Source: Mycobacteriales bacterium
GTDB lineage: Bacteria > Actinomycetota > Actinomycetes > Mycobacteriales > QHCD01
Reading direction: 5' to 3'
Length of the DNA: 35,906 nt
Assembly (NCBI GenBank): GCA_036497565.1
Contig: DASXJE010000219.1
Span: 1-35,906 of the forward strand
Shown here: positions 7,191-15,744 of the stretch, one piece after another
Position numbering within the stretch: position 1 is the first letter of the stretch
Layout of the letters: each line of letters starts with the position of its first letter
Program-made: the position numbers and the translations under genes
The notes under the pieces: model-generated
Database searches by the model: none
The model's input: the letters and a program-made list of their open reading frames with translations, nothing else
What the model was told of the DNA's origin: nothing

Positions 7191-8739
7191 AGGTCTGGGG
7201 ATTGAGGGCTGCGACGCGGCCGGCCCGCCAGGTGCGCGGCAGGGTCGGGTAGAGCACCAGGTAACCGACGAACGCCGCGACCAGGCCGACCACCCAGCTG
7301 TAGTCGTAGAGCGGTTTGAGCACCGGGATCAGGCCGTCGGCCGGGAACGGGCCGTTGCCCGGAGCCGAATAGGCCCCGCCGACGGCGAGCACCATCCCGA
7401 TCAGGCAGGTCACGATCCCGACCGGATTCCATCCGTTCCAGAACCAGTAGCGGCTCTCCGGCAGGTAGAGCTCGGCGAGGTGGAGGCTGGCGCGGTGCAC
7501 CATCCAGTAGTCGGCGATCAGGATGCCGGCCACCGCCCCGAGCAGGCCGCCGTAGAAGCCGAGCCAGGTGTAGATGTAGATGTGCGGATCGGTCAGCAAC
7601 CGCCACGGCTGCACCGCGATGCCGACGACGCCGGTGATCAGGCCGCCGGTCCGGAAGCTGACGAACCGCGGGGCCAGGTTGGAGAAGTCGTAGGACGGGC
7701 TGACCGTGTTGGCGGCGACGTTGGTCGCCAGCGTCGCCACGACGACGGTGATCAGCGCGAAGGCGATCGCCACCGGGTTGCTCAGCTTGCCGGACAGCTT
7801 GATCGGGTCCCAGATCGGAGCGCCGTAGACCACCTGCGTGCCGGACGTGATCAGCACGGCAATTAAGGAGAAGAAGGTCATGGTGGTGGGCAGCCCCAGG
7901 ACCTGGCCCCAGGCCTGCTTGCGCTGGCTGCCGCCGAACCGGGTGAAGTCCGGGATGTTGAGCGACAGCGTGGACCAGAACGCGATCATGCCCATCAGGG
8001 ACGGGAAGAAGACCGGCCAGAACTTCGACCCCCAGCCGAGCTTCGAGCCCTCGTGCACCAGCGGGCCGAGGCCGTGCGCCTTGATCGAGATGTAGATCAA
8101 CAGGGCGATCGCCCCGACGAGCACGAACGGCGCCGCCCAGTTCTCGAACCGGCGCAGGGTGTCCATGCCGCGCAGGATGATGGCCATCTCCAGCACCCAG
8201 AAGATCGCGAAGGACAGCCACTGGGTCCACGCATAGCCGTAGACGACCGAGGCGTCGGCCCAGCCGTGCCCGGCCAGGGCCCCGATGAGGACGAAGATCC
8301 CCTCGCCTCCGATCCACGTCTGGATCCCGAACCAGCCGCAGGCGATCAGGGCCCGGAGTACGGCGGCAAGGTTGGCGCCGCGGATCCCGAAGGAGGCCCG
8401 CGCGAAGACGGGGAACGGGATTCCGTACTTGGTGCCGGCGTGGCTGTTGAGCAGCATCGGGATCAGCACGAGAAGGTTGCCGAGTGCGATGGTCAGGATG
8501 GCCTGCACCCAGCCCATGCCGAGGGCGATCAGCCCGGAGGCGAGCAGGTAGCTGGGGATGTTGTGGGCCATCCCGACCCAGAGCGCGGCGAAGTTGTAGG
8601 TGGTCCAGCGTCGCTCGTCGATCGTCGTGGGCGCGAGATCGTCATTGCAGTACTTACTCGTCTGAAGTCGGGCGTCGGTGACGTCGAGGGTCACCCGTCC
8701 GTCGGGCAGTTGTTGCTGCAGATCGTCGACCACCGCCAT
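7186..8739 (-). CDS. NCS1-family nucleobase:cation symporter
   Basis: A 517-aa membrane protein of the nucleobase:cation symporter-1 family (Mhp1, PucI and CodB relatives) with about 12 hydrophobic helices. Typical segments are TTYNFAALWVGMAHNIPSY in the first helix, ACGWFGIQTWIGG in the third, and the NIPDFTRFG segment. It would import uracil, thymine, dihydropyrimidine or hydantoin, driven by Na+ or H+; the gene order favours a pyrimidine. ATG at 8739 is preferred over an in-frame TTG five codons upstream because GGAGG sits five bases before the ATG. It starts the run of pyrimidine genes and is 109 bp downstream of the gabD-like gene. The stop codon is part of the 7174-7190 dyad arm. Confidence 0.93.
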   Translation of the reverse strand: MAVVDDLQQQLPDGRVTLDVTDARLQTSKYCNDDLAPTTIDERRWTTYNFAALWVGMAHNIPSYLLASGLIALGMGWVQAILTIALGNLLVLIPMLLNSHAGTKYGIPFPVFARASFGIRGANLAAVLRALIACGWFGIQTWIGGEGIFVLIGALAGHGWADASVVYGYAWTQWLSFAIFWVLEMAIILRGMDTLRRFENWAAPFVLVGAIALLIYISIKAHGLGPLVHEGSKLGWGSKFWPVFFPSLMGMIAFWSTLSLNIPDFTRFGGSQRKQAWGQVLGLPTTMTFFSLIAVLITSGTQVVYGAPIWDPIKLSGKLSNPVAIAFALITVVVATLATNVAANTVSPSYDFSNLAPRFVSFRTGGLITGVVGIAVQPWRLLTDPHIYIYTWLGFYGGLLGAVAGILIADYWMVHRASLHLAELYLPESRYWFWNGWNPVGIVTCLIGMVLAVGGAYSAPGNGPFPADGLIPVLKPLYDYSWVVGLVAAFVGYLVLYPTLPRTWRAGRVAALNPQTS

Positions 8740-8848
8740 GTCGGCCTCCGCCAAGAGATGAACATTCGACGGGACACCCTACGACGCCGCGCCGGGACTC
8801 CCTACCCCCCGCGGCGGATGGCCGGTTTATGCGGTTTTGGTCGGGCGG

Positions 8849-10222
8849 TCAGCCCACCCAGACCGTCTTGGCGTTACAGAACTCGCGGATACCGAGGTCG
8901 GCGAGCTCCCGCCCGTAGCCGGACCGCTTGATCCCGCCGAACGGCAGCTGCGGGTGGGAGGTCACCATCCCGTTGACGAAGACCTGCCCCGCGGCGAGGT
9001 CGGCCACGAGGCGCTCCTGCTCCGGCGGGTCGGAGGTCCAGGCGTTGGAGCCCAGGCCGAAGGTCGTCGCGTTGGCGATGTCGATGGCCTCGTCGATGTC
9101 GGCGGCGCGGAACAGAGTCGCGACCGGACCGAAGGACTCCTCGGCGTAGAGCCGCATCTGTGTGGTGATGCCGGCGAGCACCGTCGGTGGGTAGAACCAG
9201 CCCGGCCGGTCCGGGCGTTGTCCGCCGCAGAGGACCTGCGCACCTTTGCTCACGGCGTCGGCGACGAGTTCCTCGAGGTCGGTGCGACCCTGCTCGGTGG
9301 CGACCGGACCGACGTCGGTGTCCTCGTCGGCCGGATCGCCGACGACCAGTGACGACATCCGCTCGACGAACTGCGCGGCGAAGTCGTCGTAGACGTCGGT
9401 GTGGACGATGAACCGCTTCGCGGCGATGCAGGACTGTCCGTTGTTCTGCACCCGGGCGGTGACCGCCGTCGAGACGGCCCTGTCGAGGTCGGCCGAGGGC
9501 ATGACGACGAAGGCGTCGCTGCCGCCGAGTTCGAGGACCGTCTTCTTGACCTCGTCGCCGGCGATCTTCGCCACCGACCGGCCGGCCGGCTCGCTGCCGG
9601 TGAGGGTGGCGGCGGCGACCCGGGGGTCGCGCAGCACGGCCTCGACGTCGCCCGCCCCGATGAGCAGGGTCTGGAAACAGCCGGACGGGAAGCCGGCGCG
9701 GGTGAAGAGCTCACCGAGGTAGAGCGCGGTCTGCGGGACGTTGGAGGCATGCTTGAGCAGGCCGACGTTGCCGGCCATCAGGGCCGGTGCGGCGAAGCGG
9801 ACCACCTGCCAGAGCGGGAAGTTCCACGGCATCACTGCAAGTACGACGCCGAGCGGCTGGTAGCGCACGTAGGCCCGGCTGGCGTTGACCGCCCCCGCGT
9901 CGGCCGGGACGTCGGAGAGGAAGGACTCGGCGTTCTCCGCGTAATAGCGCATCCCGGTGGCGCACTTCACTGCCTCCGCCCGCGCGGAGACGAGCGTCTT
10001 CCCCATCTCCGTCGTCATAGTCGCGGCGATCGCGTCCTGCTCCTGCTCCAGCAGGTCGGCGGCGCGGGTCATCCATTCCGCCCGCTGGACGAACGCCGTC
10101 CGCCGGAAGGAGTCGAAGGTCGCCGCCGCCAGGGCGATCCGCTCCTCGACCTCGTCGTGGGTGAGCGAGTCGAAGGTCTTGACCGTCTCACCCGTCGCCG
10201 GGTTGACCGTTGCGAAGGCCAT
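8849..10222 (-). CDS. gabD: NAD(P)+ succinate-semialdehyde dehydrogenase (GabD1 type)
   Basis: A 457-aa aldehyde dehydrogenase, the length typical of actinobacterial GabD1. The active site is complete: Asn134 in MPWNFPLWQVV, Lys157 in LLKHAS, the general-base Glu231 in LELGGSDAF, and the nucleophile Cys265 in NNGQSCIAAKRF. Unlike the MmsA-like enzyme it keeps the Glu, so it should produce a free acid. Succinate semialdehyde is the usual substrate; beside the pyrimidine cluster it might also oxidise malonate semialdehyde (inference). ATG at 10222 has AAAGGA about eight bases upstream; the longer open frame upstream runs past kdpC and is not credible. The gene is probably transcribed into the permease. 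Confidence 0.9.
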   Translation of the reverse strand: MAFATVNPATGETVKTFDSLTHDEVEERIALAAATFDSFRRTAFVQRAEWMTRAADLLEQEQDAIAATMTTEMGKTLVSARAEAVKCATGMRYYAENAESFLSDVPADAGAVNASRAYVRYQPLGVVLAVMPWNFPLWQVVRFAAPALMAGNVGLLKHASNVPQTALYLGELFTRAGFPSGCFQTLLIGAGDVEAVLRDPRVAAATLTGSEPAGRSVAKIAGDEVKKTVLELGGSDAFVVMPSADLDRAVSTAVTARVQNNGQSCIAAKRFIVHTDVYDDFAAQFVERMSSLVVGDPADEDTDVGPVATEQGRTDLEELVADAVSKGAQVLCGGQRPDRPGWFYPPTVLAGITTQMRLYAEESFGPVATLFRAADIDEAIDIANATTFGLGSNAWTSDPPEQERLVADLAAGQVFVNGMVTSHPQLPFGGIKRSGYGRELADLGIREFCNAKTVWVG

Positions 10223-10256
10223 GTCGCCGTCCTTTCCGCACCACACGTCCCCTAGT

Positions 10257-10277
10257 GAACGTACGACTCGAACGTAC
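10257..10277. promoter_or_regulatory. Tandem GAACGTAC direct repeat upstream of gabD
   Basis: GAACGTAC occurs at 10257-10264 and again at 10270-10277, 13 bp apart, 35-55 bp before the gabD start codon in a 101-bp intergenic gap. The spacing and position fit a regulator binding site in the gabD promoter. No regulator gene lies nearby, so the function is a guess. Confidence 0.4.
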
Positions 10278-10315
10278 AAGCACCCTGGGTCGAGCGTCAG
10301 GCGGTGCGGCGATCG

Positions 10316-10334
10316 ACCGCGGCTCAGCCGCGGT
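10316..10334 (-). terminator. Hairpin at the end of the kdp operon
   Basis: ACCGCGGC (10316-10323) and GCCGCGGT (10327-10334) form a perfect 8-bp GC-rich stem. The three-base loop is the complement of the kdpC TGA stop codon. There is no T tract, but its place at the 3' end of the operon suggests termination or 3'-end protection. Confidence 0.6.
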
Positions 10335-11211
10335 GCAGATCGTCGAGAGCCAGGTTGAGCTTGACCACGTTGACGCCCGGCTCGCCCAGGAAGCCGAGGC
10401 CGCGACCCCGGGTCTGGGCGCGGACCAGACTGCGCACCGTCGCCGGAGCGATCCCGCGGGCCCGGGCCACCCGGTCGACCTGGATGGCCGCGTACGCCGG
10501 GGAGATCTCCGGGTCCAGTCCGCTGCCGCTCGCGGTCACCGCGTCGGCAGGGACGGCCGGATCGGCGGGTGCGTTGCCCCGGATCGGGACCGTCACCCCA
10601 CGGCTGTAGTCCTCGCCGAACTTCGCGCACTCGACGCGTACCCCGTCGTACCGGGACAGGAACGGCGTCGTCGGGCAGGCCTGGTTGACGCTCACGACCC
10701 GCACGACCCGGCCGACGGTCCCGTTGCTGTGGATGACGGACAGCACCGCACCCACGCCGTCCGGCGTACAGAACGGCCGGGCCCCGCTGACCCCGTCGGA
10801 CTTCCCGACGGCGAGGCTGCGGCTGCAGACCTGGGTGAGCAGGCTCTGGGTACCGGTGTCGGCCTTGTCCTTCGGGTTGGGCAGCGTGTCAACGATGTTC
10901 TCCGGACCGAGGTTGCTGGCCGAGCTGGCGGTCGGGTCGTAGCCGTCCCCGGCGGCCGAGGGCCGGCTCTGGAAGTACTTCGGGATCGCGTTGCCGGCCT
11001 TGTCGGTGAACGACTGGCCGATCAGCGACGATCCGACCCGCTTTCCGTCGGCGGCATTGACGAACGACCCGTTCGCCCTGCTGTTCAGGCCGGGGATCTG
11101 ACCGATGCCGAAGACCACCAGCGGGTAGGCGACGCCGAGGACGACGGTGAACACGAGCAGGATCCGTAGCGCGGCGATGTGCTGACGGAGCCAATTGGGT
11201 AGGCGGTCCAT
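10324..11211 (-). CDS. kdpC: Potassium-transporting ATPase subunit C, with an internal insertion
   Basis: A 295-aa KdpC, the chaperone-like subunit that helps KdpFABC bind ATP and K+. It has one N-terminal membrane helix (about residues 15-37) and then a mainly extracytoplasmic domain. The conserved parts are present: SSLIGQ, YFQSRPSA, SNLGP near residue 100, DAVTASGSGLDPEISPAYA near residues 223-241, and LGFLGEPGVNVVKLNLALD at the end. Usual KdpC proteins have about 190-220 aa. Here about 80 extra residues lie between SNLGP and DAVTASGSG, with four cysteines (129, 148, 179, 195) that could form two disulfides outside the membrane. ATG at 11211 is two bases after the kdpB stop. Confidence 0.92.
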   Translation of the reverse strand: MDRLPNWLRQHIAALRILLVFTVVLGVAYPLVVFGIGQIPGLNSRANGSFVNAADGKRVGSSLIGQSFTDKAGNAIPKYFQSRPSAAGDGYDPTASSASNLGPENIVDTLPNPKDKADTGTQSLLTQVCSRSLAVGKSDGVSGARPFCTPDGVGAVLSVIHSNGTVGRVVRVVSVNQACPTTPFLSRYDGVRVECAKFGEDYSRGVTVPIRGNAPADPAVPADAVTASGSGLDPEISPAYAAIQVDRVARARGIAPATVRSLVRAQTRGRGLGFLGEPGVNVVKLNLALDDLHRG

Positions 11212-11213
11212 TG

Positions 11214-13388
11214 TTACCTGATTCCCGGGATGAACTGGATGAGCAGGTCGATGAGCTTGATTCCGATGAACGGCGCGATCAGACCGCCGACACCGTAGAT
11301 GTAGAGGTTGCGACGGAGCATGCTTGCGGCATTGCTCGGGCGATAGCGCACGCCACGAAGTGCCAGTGGGATCAACGCGATGATGACGAGCGCATTGAAG
11401 ATGACGGCCGACAGGATTGCCGACTCCGGCGAGTGCAGCCCCATGATGTTGAGCCTGCCCAGACCCGAGTAGACGCCGGCAAACATTGCCGGGATAATCG
11501 CGAAGTACTTCGCGACGTCGTTGGCGATCGAGAAGGTTGTCAGAGCGCCGCGGGTGATCAGCAGTTGCTTGCCGATCTCCACGACCTCGATCAGCTTCGT
11601 GGGGTTGGAGTCGAGGTCGACCATGTTGCCGGCCTCTTTGGCCGCCGACGTACCGGTGTTCATCGCGACGCCGACGTCGGCCTGGGCGAGTGCGGGGGCG
11701 TCGTTGGTGCCGTCCCCGGTCATCGCGACAAGCTTCCCGCCCTCCTGCTCCTTGCGGATCAGCGCCATCTTGTCCTCGGGCGTCGCTTCGGCGAGAAAGT
11801 CGTCGACACCGGCCTCGTCGGCGATCGCCCTGGCGGTCAGCGGGTTGTCGCCGGTGATCATGACGGTGCGGATGCCCATCCGACGCATCTCGTCGAAGCG
11901 CTCCCGCATGCCCTGCTTCACGACATCCTTGAGGTGGATGACGCCGAGGACGCGTGCTCTACCGTCGACCTTCTCGGCGACGACGAGCGGCGTGCCACCC
12001 GAGGCCGAGATGCCGTCGACGGTCGAGCCGATCTCATCGGGCACCTGCTGCCCGCTCTCCCGCACCCACGCGATCACCGCCGCGGCCGCGCCCTTGCGGA
12101 CCTGGCGCGGTCGGCCGTTGTGCGACGCGAGGTCTACGCCGGACATCCGGGTCTGGGCGCTGAACTCGACGAAGGTCGCGCCGCCGAGTTCGCCTTCGGT
12201 CCGTTCCCGCAGGCCGTATTCGGTCTTGGCGAGGACGACGATGCTGCGGCCCTCGGGTGTCTCGTCGGCGAGGCTGGACAAGTGGGCGCCGTCGGCGAGC
12301 TCCGCTGCGTCGACCCCGGTCACCGGTATGAACTCGCTCGCCTGCCGGTTTCCGAGCGTGATCGTGCCCGTCTTGTCGAGCAGCAGGGTGTTGACGTCGC
12401 CGGCCGCCTCGACGGCCCGACCGGACATGGCGAGCACATTCCGTTGCACGAGCCGGTCCATGCCGGCGATACCGATGGCCGAGAGCAGCGCACCGATGGT
12501 CGTCGGAATCAGACAGACGAGGAGGCTGACGAGAACGATGCCGCTGAGTCCCTGCGCGCCCAGGGCGGCGGTGTCGGGGACGCCGGGCTGGCTGACCTTG
12601 GAGAAGATGGCCAGCGGCTGCAGAGTGGCGACGGCGAGCAGGAAGATGACAGTCAACGCCGCGAGCAGGATGTTGAGCGCGATCTCGTTGGGGGTCTTCT
12701 GGCGCGACGCGCCTTCGACGAGAGCGATCATCCGGTCGATGAAGCTCTCCCCCGGCCGTTGTGTCACCTCGACGACGATCTGGTCGGAGAGCACCTTCGT
12801 CCCTCCGGTCACCGCCGACCGGTCACCGCCCGATTCGCGGATTACCGGCGCGGATTCACCGGTGATCGCGGACTCGTCGACGCTGGCGACGCCGTCGACG
12901 ACGTCGCCGTCCGCCGGGATCGTCTCCCCTGCGGCGACGACCACGTGGTCGCCCATCTGTAGTTGCGGCGCGGACACCGACTCCACCCGGTCGACGGCGA
13001 CCGGCCGATCCGGGTCCCACGCGAGCAGCCGCCGGGCCATGGTGTCGGTCTTGGCGCGACGCAGCGTCTCGGCCTGCGCCTTGCCTCGTCCTTCGGCCAC
13101 CGCCTCGGCGAGGTTCGCGAAGTAGACCGTGAGCCACAGCCACGCGGTGATCAGCCAGCCGAAGACACTGGAGTTGGCGATCGCCAGCACCGTCGTGAAC
13201 ACTGCACCGATCTCGCAGATGAACATGACCGGGTTGTGCCACAGGGTGCGTGGATCGAGCTTGCGCAGGGCGTCCGGGGTCGACCGCCACAGCTGCTTCG
13301 GGTCGAGCAGTCCGCCGGATACCCGCCGCGGGCCGTTCGGCTCGGACGCCGCCTCGGTCATCGGAACCTCGGCCGGAATGACGGTCAT
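11214..13388 (-). CDS. kdpB: Potassium-transporting P-type ATPase subunit B
   Basis: A 724-aa P-type ATPase catalytic subunit. It energises high-affinity K+ uptake in KdpFABC. Visible motifs are TGES (residues 176-179), including the serine that is the inhibitory phosphorylation site in E. coli KdpB, the phosphorylated Asp338 in [23 protein letters not shown], and [21 protein letters not shown]. Membrane helices flank these domains as in the family. The N-terminal extension of about 25 residues is slightly longer than in E. coli. ATG at 13388 abuts the kdpA stop codon (TAAATG), so translation is probably coupled. Confidence 0.97.
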   Translation of the reverse strand: MTVIPAEVPMTEAASEPNGPRRVSGGLLDPKQLWRSTPDALRKLDPRTLWHNPVMFICEIGAVFTTVLAIANSSVFGWLITAWLWLTVYFANLAEAVAEGRGKAQAETLRRAKTDTMARRLLAWDPDRPVAVDRVESVSAPQLQMGDHVVVAAGETIPADGDVVDGVASVDESAITGESAPVIRESGGDRSAVTGGTKVLSDQIVVEVTQRPGESFIDRMIALVEGASRQKTPNEIALNILLAALTVIFLLAVATLQPLAIFSKVSQPGVPDTAALGAQGLSGIVLVSLLVCLIPTTIGALLSAIGIAGMDRLVQRNVLAMSGRAVEAAGDVNTLLLDKTGTITLGNRQASEFIPVTGVDAAELADGAHLSSLADETPEGRSIVVLAKTEYGLRERTEGELGGATFVEFSAQTRMSGVDLASHNGRPRQVRKGAAAAVIAWVRESGQQVPDEIGSTVDGISASGGTPLVVAEKVDGRARVLGVIHLKDVVKQGMRERFDEMRRMGIRTVMITGDNPLTARAIADEAGVDDFLAEATPEDKMALIRKEQEGGKLVAMTGDGTNDAPALAQADVGVAMNTGTSAAKEAGNMVDLDSNPTKLIEVVEIGKQLLITRGALTTFSIANDVAKYFAIIPAMFAGVYSGLGRLNIMGLHSPESAILSAVIFNALVIIALIPLALRGVRYRPSNAASMLRRNLYIYGVGGLIAPFIGIKLIDLLIQFIPGIR

Positions 13389-15050
13389 TTAGTGCAGCCC
13401 TTCTGCGAGCGGTCCCAGCGCGAGCGCGGGGAAATAGGTGAGTGCGACGACGATGATGACGACGCCGGCCACCATTCCGACGAACTGCGGTCGATACGTC
13501 GGCAGGGTTCCGGCCGATTCGGGGACCGGTTTCTGTTGAGCCAGCGACCCGGCCAGTGCGATGACGAACACCATCGGCAGGTACCGCGCGACCAACATGG
13601 CCAGGCCAAGGGCGGTGTTCCACCAGGTGGTATCCACCGACAACCCGGCGAACGCCGAGCCGTTGTTGTTGCTCGCCGACATGAAGGCGTAGAGCACCTC
13701 GGACAGACCGTGCGGGCCGGAATTGAGCATGCTGGCCCGTTCGCCGGGTAACGCCATCGCAAACGCCGTACCGATGAGGACACAGGCGGGAGTAGCCAGG
13801 ATGTATAACGCGGCGAACTTGATTTCGCGTCCGCCGAGTTTCTTCCCGAGATACTCCGGTGTTCGCCCGATCATCAGCCCGGCGACGAACACCGCGATGA
13901 TCGCGAGCACGAGAATGCCGTACAGGCCGGACCCGGTGCCGCCGGGCGCGATCTCGCCCAACCCCATGTCGACGATCGTCACCATGCCGCCGATCGATGT
14001 GTAGGAGTCGTGGAACGAGTCGACGGCGCCCGTCGAGGTCAGGGTCGTTGAGGACGCGAATACCGCCGATTGCGGTACACCGAAGCGTGCCTCCGTCCCT
14101 TCGGTCGAGGCGCCGACGGCGACCGGCACGGTCCCGTGATGGGCGACCTGGTAGCCGACGTTCACTCCGACACTGATCAGCGCGAGCAGGGCCATCACCG
14201 CGACGATTGCCCGTCCCTGCCGCCGGTCGCCCACCATCCGCCCGAAGGTCCGCGGCAGCGAGAAACTGATCGCGAGCAGCAGGTAGATCTGGATCCAGTT
14301 GGTCCACGTCGTGGGGTTTTCGAACGGGTGCGCCGAGTTGGCGTTGAAGAAGCCGCCGCCGTTGGTTCCGAACTGCTTGATGGCCTCCTGCGAGGCGACC
14401 GGGCCCCCGGGAATGGACTGTTTGCCGCCGGTGACCGTCGTGACGGTGGTGAAGGCGTGGAAGTTGTCGATCGCGCCGGCACCGATGAAGACGATCGCCA
14501 TGACGAACGAGATCGGGAGCAGGATCCGCAGGCAGGTCCTGGTCAGGTCCACCCAGAAGTTTCCGAGCTTGTTGGTCCGGTGTCGCGCGAAGCCGCGTAC
14601 CAACGTGATGGCGACGACGATGCCGACCGCGGCGGACACGAAGTTCTGGACGGCCAGACCGGCCATCTGCACCAGGTAGCCGGCGGCGGACTCACCGGAG
14701 TACGCCTGCCAGTTGGTGTTGGTGGCGAAGCTGGCAGCGGTGTTGAACGCGAGGTCAGGTTTGAATCCCGGAAAGCCGAGGTTGAGGAACAATGCGTGCT
14801 GAATCCTCAGGAACAAGTAGAGAAAGAGCACGGAGACCAGGGAGAACGCCAGCATGCTCCGCAGGTACGTCGGCCACGGCTGCTCGACGTCCGGGTTGAC
14901 CCCGGTCAGTCGGTAGACCCCGCGCTCAACGCGGCTGTGGCTCGTCCGTGTGAAGACGCGGGCCATGTAGTCGCCGAGGAAGCGATAGGTGATGGCCAAC
15001 GCCACCGCAAGCGAGGCGATGAAGATGATGACGGCGGTGGTGTCACTCAT
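13389..15050 (-). CDS. kdpA: Potassium-transporting ATPase channel-like subunit A
   Basis: A 553-aa membrane subunit that forms the K+ selectivity filter and entry path of KdpFABC. The four pore-loop segments are seen: [53 protein letters not shown] and [12 protein letters not shown]. Length matches KdpA (about 550-560 aa), with about ten hydrophobic helices. ATG at 15050 follows the kdpF stop without a gap (TGAATG), and the stop abuts the kdpB start, so the subunits are translationally linked. Confidence 0.97.
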   Translation of the reverse strand: MSDTTAVIIFIASLAVALAITYRFLGDYMARVFTRTSHSRVERGVYRLTGVNPDVEQPWPTYLRSMLAFSLVSVLFLYLFLRIQHALFLNLGFPGFKPDLAFNTAASFATNTNWQAYSGESAAGYLVQMAGLAVQNFVSAAVGIVVAITLVRGFARHRTNKLGNFWVDLTRTCLRILLPISFVMAIVFIGAGAIDNFHAFTTVTTVTGGKQSIPGGPVASQEAIKQFGTNGGGFFNANSAHPFENPTTWTNWIQIYLLLAISFSLPRTFGRMVGDRRQGRAIVAVMALLALISVGVNVGYQVAHHGTVPVAVGASTEGTEARFGVPQSAVFASSTTLTSTGAVDSFHDSYTSIGGMVTIVDMGLGEIAPGGTGSGLYGILVLAIIAVFVAGLMIGRTPEYLGKKLGGREIKFAALYILATPACVLIGTAFAMALPGERASMLNSGPHGLSEVLYAFMSASNNNGSAFAGLSVDTTWWNTALGLAMLVARYLPMVFVIALAGSLAQQKPVPESAGTLPTYRPQFVGMVAGVVIIVVALTYFPALALGPLAEGLH

Positions 15051-15140
15051 TCAGAACCGCTCCGGGAACACTAGCGCGAGGACGAGGAAAACTGTCAGGA
15101 GTGCGGCCAGGATGAGTCCGACCAGATTGGCGGCGCTCAC
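15051..15140 (-). CDS. kdpF: Potassium-transporting ATPase subunit F
   Basis: A 29-aa single-helix peptide: a hydrophobic run (about residues 6-25) ending in LALVFPERF. Length, the single transmembrane segment, the terminal PERF-like end and the position directly before kdpA identify KdpF, a small subunit stabilising the KdpABC complex. The start is GTG at 15140, which overlaps the TGA of the preceding micro-ORF as GTGA; an AAGGGAG lies about ten bases upstream. Confidence 0.9.
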   Translation of the reverse strand: MSAANLVGLILAALLTVFLVLALVFPERF

Positions 15141-15220
15141 AGCTTCTCGGCTCCCTTCGCCGCCAGGGCCAGCAGACCAAAGACACCCAGAATGACCAGG
15201 ACGAAGATGAAGTCCGTCAT
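15137..15220 (-). CDS. 27-aa single-helix micro-ORF at the head of the kdp operon
   Basis: This small frame starts with ATG at 15220 (GAGG five bases upstream), encodes MTDFIFVLVILGVFGLLALA then AKGAEKL, and ends in TGA overlapping the kdpF GTG by GTGA. It would be one membrane helix with a positively charged end, like KdpF but distinct from it. Good ribosome binding site, coupling to kdpF and hydrophobic composition argue that it is translated. From memory, similar tiny frames occur before kdpF in other actinobacteria, but no function is known to me. It could be a second small KdpFABC subunit or a leader peptide that controls kdpF translation. Confidence 0.7.
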   Translation of the reverse strand: MTDFIFVLVILGVFGLLALAAKGAEKL

Positions 15221-15246
15221 GACTTCCTCGCTCTCGAGACGAACCC

Positions 15247-15276
15247 GAGCCACTCGGTACCTTTCGGCGAGTGCTC
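15247..15276 (-). promoter_or_regulatory. Leader hairpin upstream of the kdp operon
   Basis: GAGCCACTCG (15247-15256) and CGAGTGCTC (15268-15276) form a nine-pair stem with one bulge around an 11-nt loop, 27 nt before the micro-ORF start. Further upstream, at about 15335-15375, is an AT-rich stretch (TATATA, TTAATACTTT on the minus strand) that may hold the promoter. The hairpin would lie in the 5' leader and may be regulatory. It does not match the c-di-AMP (ydaO) riboswitch consensus as I know it. Confidence 0.4.
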
Positions 15277-15406
15277 GACGACGCCCCGATTCAACGCGCG
15301 GTCACGGACAACTGTCACCATGAAGACGGCCCTGATACGCGCGCGACGAAAGTATTAACGAGCTATATACGGCGGCGGCGTTGACGCACGACTGCGTCCA
15401 GGAAGA

Positions 15407-15744
15407 TTAGCTCGGCGAAGTATGTGTCTCTGCAGTATCCGGGCGTCCGGTGCATAACTCGTCGAGCCGCTCGAGGGTTTTGCTCATGCTCTCGATCCAG
15501 ATCCGACCGCCGTCCATGGCGACGCGCTCGTCCTCGGGCGCTGCCCCCATCGCGCATCGGGCGCGGAGGCGTCCGGGTGTCCACACCCGGCCTCCGGCTC
15601 CCAGCCGATGCGGCGGTCGCGTTCGTACTCCACGACGTGGTTGTTCATCTCGTAGTCGCCGTGCTCGGAGTAGTACATCTGCTCCGTGTACTCACGATCA
15701 GCGCCTCCCGGTCCCGGGTGGTCCCCGGTGAACCGGAAAGCCTC
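15407..15744 (-). pseudogene. Decayed SRPBCC-family protein gene
   Basis: Two minus-strand fragments in different frames together resemble the C-terminal two thirds of an SRPBCC (polyketide cyclase/dehydrase-like) protein. The first, 15744 down to about 15545, reads EAFRFTGDH through MNNHVVEYERDRRIGWEPEAG to ARWGQR, typical of the beta-sheet part. The second, about 15537 to 15407, reads EDERVAMDGGRIWIESMSKT and LERLDELCTG, the usual C-terminal helix, and ends in TAA. The middle strand segment expected between WGQR and EDER (about 20-25 residues) is missing, and the frame changes there. The 5' part is absent: the first fragment starts at the very end of the ZIP gene. It is therefore an eroded remnant. 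Confidence 0.7.

Noticed and set aside
11211-13125. Two long plus-strand open frames opposite kdpB
   Set aside because: KdpB has every P-type ATPase motif on the other strand; these frames are compositional shadows.
15221-15400. c-di-AMP (ydaO) riboswitch upstream of kdp
   Set aside because: Some hairpins exist, but the conserved GGAACCG-type blocks as I know them are not found; only a generic leader hairpin can be supported.
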